DNA from: Desulfovibrio sp. Huiquan2017
Lineage (GTDB): Bacteria > Desulfobacterota > Desulfovibrionia > Desulfovibrionales > Desulfovibrionaceae
Length of the DNA: 64,000 bases
Assembly: GCF_017351175.1 (NCBI RefSeq)
Contig: NZ_JAFMPN010000012.1
Location: 67,208-131,207, forward strand
Direction of reading: 5' to 3'
Below, piece by piece: positions 1-10,020 of this stretch (position 1 is its first letter; every line of letters begins with the position of its first letter). Under the pieces are notes generated by a model. That model was not told the origin of the DNA. It ran no database searches and saw only the letters and a program-made list of their open reading frames with translations. Both the position numbers and the translations under genes were made by a program.

Positions 1-733
1 TGGTTTTGCCGGATTCGATGTGGCTGATGAGGGCGGAGCCGAACACGGCGGCGTCCAGGAGCCCCTCGAATTCCTTGAGCTGGTCGGGATGCTTGATGCC
101 GAAGCCGAGGGCCACGGGGATATCGAAGACCTCCTTGGCCTCGGCCAGCTTTTCTTTGATGCGCGCGGGCAGGGCGTCACGCTGGCCGGTGGTGCCGAGC
201 ACGGACACGAAGTAGCAGAACCCCTGCGCGCCGTCGGCGTAGAGGCGCATGCGCTCCTTGGTGGTATTCAGGCCGATCAGGGGGACCAGGGCCACGCCGT
301 GGGGGGCGATGGCGTCCTTGACGAACTGTGATTCCTCGTGGGGCATGTCCGCGATGATCAGGCCGGACACTCCGGCGGCCTCGCAGTCCGCGCCGAATTT
401 GTCCAGCCCATACTGGTAGACCGGGTTGAGGTAGCCCATGAGCAGCAGGGCGGCCTTGAATTGTCCCTTGCGCTTTTTGAGTTCCGTCAGGATCCAGGTC
501 AAGTTGATGTTGTCCGCCAGACATTGCAGGGACGCCTTTTCCACCACCGGGCCATCGGCCACGGGGTCGGAGAAGGGCATGCCGATCTCGATGACCGACG
601 CGCCCGCCGCGTCGAGTTCCGCCAGTTCCTTCCAGAACCGCTCACGGTCGGGGAAGCCCGCGGGCAGGAAGGGAATGAGACCGACCTTGCCTTTCCGGTG
701 GGCCTCTTCGATTCGTATTTGCATGGGATTCAT
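1..733 (-). CDS. trpA: tryptophan synthase alpha chain, 3' end cut by window edge
   Basis: TrpA cleaves indole-3-glycerol phosphate to indole and glyceraldehyde 3-phosphate and channels indole to TrpB. The visible protein starts MNPMQIRIEEAHRKGKVGLI and runs through PFLPAGFPD, then EIGMPFSDPVADGP, which contains the conserved Glu and Asp of the alpha active site, and GYLNPVYQYG and FVSVLGTTGQR, all typical TrpA blocks. The start is the ATG at 731-733, preceded by GGAG. It lies 9 bp after the trpB stop, so the two subunit genes are transcribed together. About 244 codons are present and the usual length is about 255-268, so only a short C-terminal piece is missing at the left edge. Identification is firm. 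Confidence 0.95.
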   Translation of the reverse strand, partial: MNPMQIRIEEAHRKGKVGLIPFLPAGFPDRERFWKELAELDAAGASVIEIGMPFSDPVADGPVVEKASLQCLADNINLTWILTELKKRKGQFKAALLLMGYLNPVYQYGLDKFGADCEAAGVSGLIIADMPHEESQFVKDAIAPHGVALVPLIGLNTTKERMRLYADGAQGFCYFVSVLGTTGQRDALPARIKEKLAEAKEVFDIPVALGFGIKHPDQLKEFEGLLDAAVFGSALISHIESGKT

Positions 734-742
734 GATGATCTC

Positions 743-1906
743 CTAGAGTATCCGGTCGAGGATGCCGAGGTCCTTGTCGCCGCGCCCGGACAGGCAGACG
801 AGCACGGACTTGCCTTGGAGGGCGTCCTTGTTCTCGATGGCGTAGGCCACGGCGTGGGAGGATTCCAGGGCCGGGATGATGCCTTCGCGCCGGGACAGGA
901 CCTTGAAGGCGTTGATGGCCTGGGCGTCATTGATGGTCGTGTAGTCCACGCGGCCGATGGCGTCGAGATGGGCGTGCTCCGGGCCCACGCCGGGGTAGTC
1001 CAGGCCCGGGGCCACGGAGTGCGACGGCTCGATCTGGCCGTCCGGGGTCTGGAGCAGCTTGGTCTTCATGCCGTGCAGCACGCCCTCGGTGCCGTGGTCG
1101 ATGGGCGCGGAGCTGTAACAGCCCGGCTCGCCGGTGCCCGCGGCCTCAACACCCACGATCTTCACGGATTCGTCCGGGATGAAGTGGTGGAACATGCCGA
1201 TGGCGTTGGAGCCGCCGCCCACGCAGGCCACGACCACGTCGGGCAACTCGCCCCGGTTGCGCTCCATGAACTGGGCCCGCGCCTCTTTCGAGATGATCTG
1301 TTGGAACTCGCGCACCAGGGTGGGGAAGGGGTGCGGTCCGGCGGCGGTGCCGAAACAGTAATGGGTGGTCTCCTGGTCCGCGATCCAGCGCCTGAGGGCC
1401 GCGTTGATGGCGTCCTTGAGGGTCTTGGTGCCCGATTCCACGGCGATGATGTCCGCGCCCATGAGGCGCATGCGGCCCACATTGGGTGCCTGGCGGACCA
1501 CGTCGGTGGCCCCCATGTAGATGACCGCCTTCATGTCGAGCATGGCGGCGGCCACGGCGGTGGCCACGCCGTGCATGCCCGCGCCGGTCTCGGCCAGGAG
1601 GACTTCCTTGCCCATCATCTTGGCCAGCAATCCCTGGCCCAGGGTGTTGTTGATCTTGTGCGCGCCCGAATGGTTCAGGTCCTCGCGCTTGAGCCAGAGA
1701 TCCAGGCCGAGATCCTTGGACAGGTTCGGACAGTAGGTGATGGCCGACGGACGGCCCACGTTTTCCTTGAGCATGTCGGTGAAGCGGCTTTGGAACGCCT
1801 CGGAGGGGAGGATGGTCCGCATGGCCTCTTCGAGCTCAATGAGCGGCGGCATGAGCAGTTCGGGGATGAACTGCCCGCCGAAATCGCCGAAGTATCCTTT
1901 TTTCAT
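743..1906 (-). CDS. trpB: tryptophan synthase beta chain
   Basis: PLP enzyme that condenses indole with serine to give tryptophan. The 387-residue protein has the normal TrpB length. It starts MKKGYFGDFGGQFIPELL, carries the PLP-lysine block with the HKINN motif (GAHKINNTLGQGLLAKMMGK), the ETGAGMHGVATA loop and the phosphate-binding GGGSNAIGMF. The ATG has a GGAAT/GGA-type ribosome site in the 9 bp after the trpF stop. It sits directly upstream of trpA. This is a TrpB1-type sequence, as expected for a gene paired with trpA. Confidence 0.97.
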   Translation of the reverse strand: MKKGYFGDFGGQFIPELLMPPLIELEEAMRTILPSEAFQSRFTDMLKENVGRPSAITYCPNLSKDLGLDLWLKREDLNHSGAHKINNTLGQGLLAKMMGKEVLLAETGAGMHGVATAVAAAMLDMKAVIYMGATDVVRQAPNVGRMRLMGADIIAVESGTKTLKDAINAALRRWIADQETTHYCFGTAAGPHPFPTLVREFQQIISKEARAQFMERNRGELPDVVVACVGGGSNAIGMFHHFIPDESVKIVGVEAAGTGEPGCYSSAPIDHGTEGVLHGMKTKLLQTPDGQIEPSHSVAPGLDYPGVGPEHAHLDAIGRVDYTTINDAQAINAFKVLSRREGIIPALESSHAVAYAIENKDALQGKSVLVCLSGRGDKDLGILDRIL

Positions 1907-1915
1907 GGTGATTCC

Positions 1916-2542
1916 TTATTCCATTTCCGCGAGAATCCGGAGGACTTCCCGCAGCTTGGTCTCGTCCTTGATGCCCGGCGCGCTTTCCACGCCGGAGTTG
2001 AAGTCCAGGCCGGAGGGGCCAGCCGTCAGGGCGCGCCTGACACTGTCTGGGCCGAGTCCGCCTGCAAGGAACCAAGGTGTTTGTATTTCAATATCTTGCA
2101 GAATGTCGATATCAATCGAATTGCCGGTGCCGCCCTGGCCTTTTGCGCCCGCGTCCAGGAGAAAGTGTCCGCAGACCTCGGCGTAGCGCTCCAGGTCGCG
2201 CACCAGGGCTCCGGGCGAGGGATAGGTGTCGGGCCAGAAGGTCCGGATGACCCGGTCCGGTCCGATCTTCCAGCAGAAGTCCACGTCCTGGCCGCCGTGC
2301 AGTTGGGCCGCGTGCAGCCCGCAGCGGCCCATGATTTCGATGACTTCGTCGGCGGTCTGGTTGACGAACACGCCGACCTTGGAGACCTTGCCGGTTTTGA
2401 CCGCAGCCACGAAATCCGGGGCCGCGTTGCGCGGGCTGCCGGGATGGAAGATGAAGCCGATGAGATCCACGCCGAGATCGACGCAGAGTTGGACATCCTC
2501 CATGCGGGTCATGCCGCAGACCTTGACCAGGGGGCGCGCCAT
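1916..2542 (-). CDS. trpF: phosphoribosylanthranilate isomerase
   Basis: Converts N-(5'-phosphoribosyl)anthranilate to the carboxyphenylamino-deoxyribulose phosphate by an Amadori rearrangement. The 208-residue TIM barrel opens with VKVCGMTRMEDVQL, whose Cys is the expected general base. It has GVFVNQTADEV and LHGGQD mid-protein, LDAGAKGQGGTGNSID with the conserved Asp, and the phosphate-binding end WFLAGGLGPDSVR followed by GLDFNSGVESAPGIKD. The stop of trpC (2543) abuts its start, so translation is probably coupled. Family length is about 200-210. Confidence 0.96.
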   Translation of the reverse strand: MARPLVKVCGMTRMEDVQLCVDLGVDLIGFIFHPGSPRNAAPDFVAAVKTGKVSKVGVFVNQTADEVIEIMGRCGLHAAQLHGGQDVDFCWKIGPDRVIRTFWPDTYPSPGALVRDLERYAEVCGHFLLDAGAKGQGGTGNSIDIDILQDIEIQTPWFLAGGLGPDSVRRALTAGPSGLDFNSGVESAPGIKDETKLREVLRILAEME

Positions 2543-3313
2543 TTATTTCGCTCCCGTCAGCTCGGCGAGCTTGGCGCCGGGGTCTTCGGCCTCCATCAGG
2601 GACGTGCCGATGAGGATGGCGTCGAAGCCGAGTCCGGCCATTTCCTCGACCTGGGCGCGGGTGGACACGCCGCTGGCGCAGATCCACAGTTCGCCGTCGC
2701 GCTTCTGCTTGATGAAGCGGCGGCCCTGGTCGAGGGTGGTGGTCAAGGTGTCCAGGTCGCGGTTGTTGACCTGGATGATATCCGCACCGGCCTCGCGGGC
2801 CCGGTCCAGGTCCGCCTGGTCGAAGATCTCGACCACCGGGGCCAGGCCGGGCATGCGGGCGATGTCGATGAGCTGCCTGAGATGGGTCGCGTCGTCGCAC
2901 ATGCGGGCGATGAGCAGCACGGCCGAGGCCGGGCTGGAGGCCGTCATGGCCACCTGGAGCGGATCGAAGATGAAGTCCTTACGCAAAAGCGGCAGGCCGG
3001 GCTCGTTCATCATGAACAGGAAGTCCGGGGTGCCCTTGAAGTACTTGTGTTCGGTCAGCACGGAAATGGCCGCGGCCCCGTTTTGCGCATAGGCTTCGGC
3101 ATAGTCGAGCGGATTGAGGTTTTCGCGCAGTACGCCCTTGCTCGGGCTGGCGGGCTTGAACTCGGCGATGATCGCGCCGGGTCCCTTGGCCCGGACGGCC
3201 TCGACGAAGGAGGGGCGCTCGCCCCGGTAGGCGGCCGGGATGCGCCCGGCCGCGAAGTCCTTGTGCAACGACTCGATTTCGAGCCGTTTCGCTTCACGGA
3301 ATTTATTCAACAT
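2543..3313 (-). CDS. trpC: indole-3-glycerol phosphate synthase
   Basis: Closes the indole ring to form indole-3-glycerol phosphate. This 256-residue single-domain TrpC is not fused to TrpF, unlike in enteric bacteria. Recognisable blocks are IIAEFKPASPSKGVLRENL near residue 50 (with the conserved Lys), LTEHKYFKGTPDFL, LLRKDFIFDPLQV and EVNNRDL-type IIQVNNRDLDT, then ICASGVSTRAQVEEM. The start at 3313 overlaps the last 11 bp of trpD, which suggests translational coupling in the trpEGDCFBA operon. Confidence 0.96.
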   Translation of the reverse strand: MLNKFREAKRLEIESLHKDFAAGRIPAAYRGERPSFVEAVRAKGPGAIIAEFKPASPSKGVLRENLNPLDYAEAYAQNGAAAISVLTEHKYFKGTPDFLFMMNEPGLPLLRKDFIFDPLQVAMTASSPASAVLLIARMCDDATHLRQLIDIARMPGLAPVVEIFDQADLDRAREAGADIIQVNNRDLDTLTTTLDQGRRFIKQKRDGELWICASGVSTRAQVEEMAGLGFDAILIGTSLMEAEDPGAKLAELTGAK

Positions 3314-4310
3314 AGGGTATTCCTTTTGTCAGTCCGGCGTGGACCACGTCCCGGGCGATGTCGGCGCACTCGGCCATGGTCCCCTTGTCCAGGAGATTGA
3401 GGCAACCTGCCAGATTGAGGGCCACCATGTCCATCATGGCCTCGGGGCCCTTGCCCGCCAGGATCAGCCGGAGCTTGTCCACGGCGTCCTCCTTGCCGGT
3501 GACGCGCACATCTTCCGGGGCATAGCGCGGGAAGCCGAGGGCGGACGGGTTGACCACGGCCTTGTCCATGCGGCCGTCGTCGATGATGTAGCCTCTGTTC
3601 ACGCCCCAGGTGGTCAGTTCGTCGAAGCCGCCCGCGCCCGCGAAGATAAGGGCGCGTTTGACGCCGGTCAGCAGCAGGGTCTCGCCCATGAGGAAGAGCC
3701 GTTCCGGGTCGCCCACGCCGATGAGCTGGTGGGATGGCCGTACCGGATTGAGCAGCGGGCCCATGAAGTTGAACAGGGTGCGGATGCCGAGCTGTTTGCG
3801 CACGGGCATGATGAACTTGAAGGCCGGGTGGTAGGCGGGGGCGAACAGGAAGGCGAAGTTGTATTTTTCGAGCCCGGCCTTGGCCTCTTCCGGAGTTTGC
3901 TCCAGCGGGATGCCCAATCCTTCCAGGGCGTCGGCCGACCCGCAGGAGGAGGACAGGGCGCGGTTGCCGTGTTTGGCCACGGTGTAGCCCATGTCCGCCA
4001 GGAACAAGGAAACCGCCGTGGAGTTGTTGAAGGAGTGCTGACCGTCGCCGCCGGTACCCACGGTGTCGAAGATGGGGTGGTCCGGGGTGGCCTGGATGCC
4101 GGGGATGGTCCGGGCGTGGGCCAGGCAGGCGCGCACACCCGCGGCCAGGTCCGTGGAGTCCTCGCCCTTGGCGCGCAGCCCCATGAGAAAGGCCCCGACC
4201 TGGGCCTCGGTCAGGTTGCCGGTCATGAGTTCTTCGAACATGAAGTCCGCCTGGTCGTCGCTCAGGGGACGTTTCTGGGCCAGGATTTCAAGGATTTCTG
4301 CTATGGTCAT
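3303..4310 (-). CDS. trpD: anthranilate phosphoribosyltransferase
   Basis: Transfers phosphoribose from PRPP to anthranilate. The 335-residue protein matches the usual 330-345. The glycine-rich PRPP loop is FDTVGTGGDGQHSFNNSTAV, followed by KHGNRALSSSCGSADALEGLG, which carries the conserved anthranilate-site residues, and RTLFNFMGPLLNPVRPSHQL. It is a separate gene from trpG, so the amidotransferase is not fused here. Six bp separate it from trpG, and its 3' end overlaps trpC by 11 bp. Confidence 0.96.
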   Translation of the reverse strand: MTIAEILEILAQKRPLSDDQADFMFEELMTGNLTEAQVGAFLMGLRAKGEDSTDLAAGVRACLAHARTIPGIQATPDHPIFDTVGTGGDGQHSFNNSTAVSLFLADMGYTVAKHGNRALSSSCGSADALEGLGIPLEQTPEEAKAGLEKYNFAFLFAPAYHPAFKFIMPVRKQLGIRTLFNFMGPLLNPVRPSHQLIGVGDPERLFLMGETLLLTGVKRALIFAGAGGFDELTTWGVNRGYIIDDGRMDKAVVNPSALGFPRYAPEDVRVTGKEDAVDKLRLILAGKGPEAMMDMVALNLAGCLNLLDKGTMAECADIARDVVHAGLTKGIPYVE

Positions 4311-4316
4311 GATATG

Positions 4317-4869
4317 TTATCCTTTTATATTCAAGAAGTTGGCAAGGAGTTTGGGGCCTTCGGGGGTGAGGATGGATTCCGGATGGAACTGCACGCCGTG
4401 CCAGGGACGGTCCCGGTATTGCAGCCCCATGACCTCGCCCTGATCGGTGCGGGCCGTGACCTCGATCTTGTCGGCGGCCTTTTCGGCCGGGACGATGAGG
4501 GAATGGTAGCGGCAGACCGTGAACGGCGAGGGCAGTCCGGCGAACACGCCCTGTCCCTCATGAAAGACCTCGGAAGTCTTGCCGTGCATGATCCGCCCCG
4601 CGCGTTCCACGGGCGCGCCCGCGAAGTGCCCCAGGGTCTGGTGGCCCAAGCAGACGCCGAGCACCGGGGTCTGTTTGGGCAGCCGGGCCAGGAATTCCAG
4701 GCAGAACCCCGCGTTTTGCGGGTTGCTCGGACCGGGAGACAGGCAGACCCGTTCGAGTTCGCCGCTTGCGGCCAGCTCCAGGACTTGCTCGCGGTCGTTG
4801 CGGATGACCACGGGATCGGCTCCAAGCTGCTGGAAGGCCTGCACCAGATTGAAGGTGAAGGAGTCGAAA

Positions 4870-4889
<20 letters not shown>
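4317..4889 (-). CDS. trpG: anthranilate synthase glutamine amidotransferase subunit
   Basis: Class I glutamine amidotransferase that supplies ammonia to TrpE. The 190-residue protein starts FLLIDNFDSFTFNLVQ. It has the catalytic Cys in PVLGVCLGHQTLGHFAGA and the His-Glu pair in WHGVQFHPESILTPEG. The KTSEVFHEGQGVFAGLPSPF segment is typical of TrpG/PabA. Its start lies inside the end of trpE (20 bp overlap), the normal coupling of the two subunits. It could also serve a PabB elsewhere, but no pabB is seen here. Confidence 0.95.
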
Positions 4890-6327
<1,438 letters not shown>

Positions 6328-6404
6328 GATTCATCCTTTGCGGCCGGGACCCGCGAAGCGTCGGCCTCGCGCGCAACGGCGCATGTCGTTACAATTGAAC
6401 TTTA

Positions 6405-6410
6405 ATTATA
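6405..6410 (-). promoter_or_regulatory. candidate -10 element of a trpE promoter
   Basis: A perfect TATAAT lies on the minus strand about 78 bp before the trpE start, within an AT-rich patch of a GC-rich gap. No good -35 hexamer is seen at 16-18 bp upstream, so it may be a weak or activator-dependent promoter. It would give the trp genes transcription independent of the upstream aro genes. Call is inference from sequence only. Confidence 0.4.
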
Positions 6411-6464
6411 TGGCCGGGGTATGACCTGCCATCCCTTGATCTTCTTGCGGTTCTCGGACCGCTT

Positions 6465-6479
6465 TCACGTACCGTTCAT
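6465..6479 (-). other. minimal ORF with strong ribosome site before trpE
   Basis: Just after the tyrA terminator the minus strand has AAGGAG (6487-6492), a 7 bp spacer and ATG AAC GGT ACG TGA, a four-codon ORF. After the TGA the same frame stays open for about 20 codons and includes one Trp codon before TAA near 6402. No Trp-rich leader is present. The strong ribosome site in front of almost nothing may be a decayed leader or a coupling element, or it may be chance. Confidence 0.25.
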
Positions 6480-6493
6480 CTGTGTTCTCCTTG

Positions 6494-6533
6494 AAAAAAA
6501 CGAAGCCGCATCCCGGGTAGGGGTGCGGCTTCG
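6494..6533 (-). terminator. intrinsic terminator between tyrA and trpE
   Basis: On the minus strand the arms CGAAGCCGCA and TGCGGCTTCG flank a 13-nt loop and are followed by seven T. It lies 42 bp after the tyrA stop, so it would end or reduce transcription of the aro half before trpE. Confidence 0.85.
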
Positions 6534-6575
6534 GTTACGGGTGTAATCGTGTGCCGGGCGAAACGCCGCACCCCA

Positions 6576-7346
6576 TCAACAAGACTTTTCGTTGCGCCAC
6601 CACCACTGGGCCCGGTCGGCCAACAGGTCGAGATCGCCGCCGGCGGCCAAGCTGAGATAGGACATGAACTTGCGGTTGACTTCCTGCAGGAACGGATTGG
6701 CCTCGGAGATGATCTCGAACAGTTCCATATCCTGCGTGAGCATTTTGGAGGCCGCGTCGAGCCTGCGCCGGAAGGACGGGGTGACGAAGTTTTGGATGCC
6801 CTCCACATCGCGGGCGGCGGCCAGAAAGGCCACGGTGGAGGTGTAGTTCAGCCCCTGGACGTAGGCCATGGCCCGGTCGTGTTCCTCGGGCGTGGAGGCG
6901 AAGCAGCCATAGCCGCAGCGGGTGAACAGGTCGCCGACCCGGGCCGCCGCGTCCGCATCCCGGTCGCGGGCGGGCATGACCGCCACGCGTGGCTCGAAGC
7001 CCTCGGGGACGATCGGGCCGAAGAGGGGGTGGGTGCCCACCACCGGGCCTTGGTAGCGGTTGACCATGGCCTTGACCGGCATGACCTTCACCGAGCCCAC
7101 GTCGCACAATATGGTCGGTTCCGTCAGATGGGGCGCCATGCGTTCGAGCACGGCGTTCATGGCCGTGACCGGCACGCAGAGCAGGAGCAGGTCGCAGCCG
7201 TCGAGGGCTGCGCGCACCTCTTCGTCCGAGGAATGCCGGTCCAAGCCGGAGACGGACAGCCCGAGCCCGGTGAAGTCCGCCGAGAAGCGGCCGCCCATCT
7301 GCCCGCCCGCACCCACGATGGTGATATGGTGAATTGCCGTTGCCAT
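6576..7346 (-). CDS. tyrA: prephenate dehydrogenase (tyrosine branch)
   Basis: Oxidatively decarboxylates prephenate to 4-hydroxyphenylpyruvate using NAD(P). The N-terminal Rossmann motif is IVGAGGQMGGRFSADF. CDVGSVK and THPLFGPIVP match the conserved prephenate dehydrogenase blocks, with the catalytic His in THPLFGP. I chose the ATG at 7344-7346 (MATAIHHITIVGAGG, 256 residues) because GGAAAG precedes it and it clears the aroA stop. The frame is open further upstream but would overlap aroA. There is no chorismate mutase or ACT domain, so regulation must be elsewhere. It follows aroA by 23 bp. Confidence 0.9.
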   Translation of the reverse strand: MATAIHHITIVGAGGQMGGRFSADFTGLGLSVSGLDRHSSDEEVRAALDGCDLLLLCVPVTAMNAVLERMAPHLTEPTILCDVGSVKVMPVKAMVNRYQGPVVGTHPLFGPIVPEGFEPRVAVMPARDRDADAAARVGDLFTRCGYGCFASTPEEHDRAMAYVQGLNYTSTVAFLAAARDVEGIQNFVTPSFRRRLDAASKMLTQDMELFEIISEANPFLQEVNRKFMSYLSLAAGGDLDLLADRAQWWWRNEKSC

Positions 7347-7369
7347 GGTTCTTTCCGCGTCGCTGGGGG

Positions 7370-8710
7370 TCAGCCGACGATCTTTTTCCATTCCTCGAAG
7401 AAGCCCGGGAATGATTTGTTGACGCATGCCGGATTGTCAAGGTTGACCGTGATTCCGGCCAATTCGAACAGGGACAGGGACATGGCCATGCGGTGGTCGT
7501 TGTAGGCCTTGAAGTCCACCTCGCGGCCACGCGGCAGCGGGGCGGGCCGGACGATCAGCGAATCGTCGGTGGCTTCGGTGCCGCACCCGGTGCGGGCCAC
7601 TTCGGTGGCGCAGGCGGCCAGCCTGTCCGTTTCCTTGAGGCGCAGATGGGCCACGTTGCCGATGGTCGTGGGCGTGGAAGCGAAGGCGGCCACGGCGGCC
7701 ACGGTGGGCACCAGGTCCGGGCAGCGGCCCATGTCCACGCTGATGCCGCGCAGCGGGCCCGGCTCCACCAGGATACCGTCGAAGTTGACCTTGATGGACG
7801 CCCCCATCTGGCTGAGAATGTCCAGGATCGCCCGGTCGCCCTGGAGGGAATCGGCGGCCAATCCCTTGAGGAGCACCGGCCGCGTGCCCACGGCCCCGGC
7901 GGCCAGGAAATAGCTGGCGTTGGACCAGTCGCCCTCGACCTGGTACCCGGTGTTCTCGTAGCCGGTGGGCTTGACAATGAACCGGACTTTGCCCGGGGTC
8001 ACATTTTTGATCGAGCGCCACGGGACTTCCTTCCAGGTGTTTCCCTCGCGGATCTCCACGACGAATCCCGCTTTGAAGTCCTCCATGATGCGCAGGGTCA
8101 GGGCCACATAGGGCCAGGACACGGCCTTTTTGCCGGTCACCGAGACGGTTGTCTCGTGGTCGGCCATGGGGGCACCCAGAAGCAGGCCGGACAGATATTG
8201 GCTGCTCTCCTCCAGGGAGATCTCCACGCTTTTCTTTTTGTAGCCGTTGGCGGTCATGACGAAGGGCAGGAAGCCCGCCTTGTTCTCGAAATCGAACTTC
8301 GCGCCAAGCGCGGCCAGGGCGGTGGTCAGTTCGGCCATGGGGCGTTCGTGCATGCGCGCCGCGCCGTGGACCCGGAAAGAGCCCTTGCCCGCAGCGGCCA
8401 CGGCAGTCATCAGCCTGCATGTGGTCCCGGATTCGTGCATGAACAGCTCATGCGGGGCCTCGTCCTTGTGCTTGCCGTCCGCGTTGCCGCCCCTGGGCCC
8501 GTCTTCCATGCCCGTGACCGTGAGCCTGCCGTTTCGCTCCTCAAAGGACGCGCCGCAGGCGGTCAGGCAGTCCCGGGTGCGAGTGATGTCGTCGGAGTCG
8601 AGGACCGAGGATATCTCGGACACCCCCTTGGCCAGGGCGGCCGCGATCAGGGTGCGGTGGGACAGGGACTTGCTGGCCGGTGCGTGGATGATGATCGGGT
8701 CTTTGGTCAT
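7370..8710 (-). CDS. aroA: 3-phosphoshikimate 1-carboxyvinyltransferase (EPSP synthase)
   Basis: Adds enolpyruvate from PEP to shikimate 3-phosphate. The 446-residue protein starts MTKDPIIIHAPASKSLSHRT, which contains the Lys-Ser-x-x-x-Arg substrate block. It continues with SGTTCRLMTAVAAAGKGSF, RMHERPMAELTTALAALG, SSQYLSGLL, VEGDWSNASYFLAAGAV and HLRLKETDRL, the expected order of EPSP synthase motifs. The usual NAGT element reads ESGTT here, so this is a divergent member. Its ATG at 8708-8710 overlaps the pheA stop. It is part of the aro half of the supra-operon. Confidence 0.93.
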   Translation of the reverse strand: MTKDPIIIHAPASKSLSHRTLIAAALAKGVSEISSVLDSDDITRTRDCLTACGASFEERNGRLTVTGMEDGPRGGNADGKHKDEAPHELFMHESGTTCRLMTAVAAAGKGSFRVHGAARMHERPMAELTTALAALGAKFDFENKAGFLPFVMTANGYKKKSVEISLEESSQYLSGLLLGAPMADHETTVSVTGKKAVSWPYVALTLRIMEDFKAGFVVEIREGNTWKEVPWRSIKNVTPGKVRFIVKPTGYENTGYQVEGDWSNASYFLAAGAVGTRPVLLKGLAADSLQGDRAILDILSQMGASIKVNFDGILVEPGPLRGISVDMGRCPDLVPTVAAVAAFASTPTTIGNVAHLRLKETDRLAACATEVARTGCGTEATDDSLIVRPAPLPRGREVDFKAYNDHRMAMSLSLFELAGITVNLDNPACVNKSFPGFFEEWKKIVG

Positions 8711-9813
8711 TGCAGTTCCTCCTGGGTGGGGTAGGTGCCGAGCACTCGCAGCGTAAGGCATTGTTGGCGGATGTCTTCCAGCACGTCCTCGTACCGGCCG
8801 CCGCCCAGGTCGCAGGCCAGGTCGGCGAAAAAGACGTATTTCCATTTCTCGCCCCGGAAGGGACGGGATTCGAGCTTGGTCACGTTGATGCCCTGGTGGG
8901 CCAGGGTGGTCAGCACCCGGGCCAGGGCCCCCGGCCGGTTGGGCGTGGTGAACAAGATGGAGGTCTTGTCGCGCCGGTCCTCCTGGGAGGGGGCCGCTCC
9001 GATGATCACGAAGCGGGTCCAGTTGTCCGGCAAGTCCTCGATGGATTCGGCCAGCACGTTCATGCCGTGCATGTCCGCCAGCTTGCGGTGCCCGATGACG
9101 GCGGCGGCCTTCTTGCCCGCCACCACTTCGGCGGCCTCGGCCGTGGATTCCATGGGGATGGTCGGCACGTCCCGCAGATGGGCGTGCAGCCACTCGCGGC
9201 ACTGGCCCAGCGGTTGCGGGTGCGAATAGATGACCTCCACGTCCTCCACCTTGTCGGCGCGGGAGATGAGGCAATGGCTGATGCGGCTGAAGACCTCGGC
9301 CTGGATGTATACCTTGTATCTCATGAACAGGTCCACCACCTGGCCCACGGTGCCCTCGATGGAGTTTTCCAGCGGGATGACACCCAATTCGGCCCCTTCC
9401 TCGGCCACGGCCCGGAAGATTTCCTCGAAATTCCCTTTGGGTGTCAGCGAGGCGGACGACCCCATGTGTTCGATGGCCGCGAAATAGGAAAAGGTGCCTT
9501 CGGGGCCGAGATAGACCACCCGCTCGGGCCGCTGCAAATGGCGCGACGAACTCATGATCTCGCGGTAGATGGTTCGCAGGTGCTTGTCCGGCAGCGGGCC
9601 GGGCGAGGAGTCGGCGATCTTGTCCATGACCTCCTGCTCACGGAAGGGCTTGTAGATGGCTTCGCCCTTGGCCGCCTTGTACCGGCCCACGCTCAGGGAC
9701 AACTCGGCCCGCTGGTTGAGCAGGTCCACGATCTTCTTGTCCAGGACGTCGATGGAATTGCGCAGTTCCCCGAGATCGGGGATTACATTCTGGTTCTTAT
9801 TGTCGTCAGCCAT
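8707..9813 (-). CDS. pheA: bifunctional chorismate mutase / prephenate dehydratase
   Basis: Makes phenylpyruvate from chorismate in two steps. Residues about 10-95 are an AroQ chorismate mutase domain (LRNSIDVLDKKIVDLLNQRA, then a helical bundle). Residues about 100-280 are the dehydratase (YLGPEGTFSYFAA, VIPLENSIEGTVGQV, NWTRFVIIG with the conserved Thr-Arg-Phe). The last 80 are an ACT domain with NRPGALARVL and LESRPFRGEKWKY, the GALV- and ESRP-like phenylalanine-binding elements, so feedback inhibition by Phe is likely. The start at 9813 has GGAG six bases upstream. It overlaps aroA by 4 bp. Confidence 0.95.
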   Translation of the reverse strand: MADDNKNQNVIPDLGELRNSIDVLDKKIVDLLNQRAELSLSVGRYKAAKGEAIYKPFREQEVMDKIADSSPGPLPDKHLRTIYREIMSSSRHLQRPERVVYLGPEGTFSYFAAIEHMGSSASLTPKGNFEEIFRAVAEEGAELGVIPLENSIEGTVGQVVDLFMRYKVYIQAEVFSRISHCLISRADKVEDVEVIYSHPQPLGQCREWLHAHLRDVPTIPMESTAEAAEVVAGKKAAAVIGHRKLADMHGMNVLAESIEDLPDNWTRFVIIGAAPSQEDRRDKTSILFTTPNRPGALARVLTTLAHQGINVTKLESRPFRGEKWKYVFFADLACDLGGGRYEDVLEDIRQQCLTLRVLGTYPTQEELQ

Positions 9814-10020
9814 ATTGTCTCCAGGTTCGCCTCCGGCGGCCGGGCGCGTCTTTGCGAGCCCCGGTCCCCTAAATGTGTTGTCGCGCCTTGGTCGGGGCCG
9901 TGCGAACGCGGTGATTTTCACTCATGTTTACAATGTCATGCTTCATCATGCGTTTTTTCTCAACCCCCGCTCCAAGCGGAACCCGAATGCGCGGGGCGGA
10001 GAGAAAGGGAGCCCCGGGCG
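9814..10020 (-). other. 207-bp gap inside the aro operon
   Basis: This is the only long gap between dehydroquinate synthase II and pheA. It contains a 26-codon ORF (starting ATGATGAAG near 9951) with no aromatic-rich stretch. I see no convincing T-tailed hairpin. A separate promoter for pheA is possible but no good -35/-10 pair was found. Confidence 0.4.

Noticed and set aside
338-3400. Very long open frame (about 1020 codons) on the plus strand
   Set aside because: It lies antisense to trpA-trpB-trpF-trpC, whose products are unmistakable. High GC at third positions removes stop codons from the opposite strand. The same applies to other long antisense frames, for example 3240-4910, 20043-22730 and 31825-34818.
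6539-6576. Trp leader peptide just after tyrA
   Set aside because: The only short ORF (MGCGVSPGTRLHP) has no Trp codon, so it is not an attenuator peptide.
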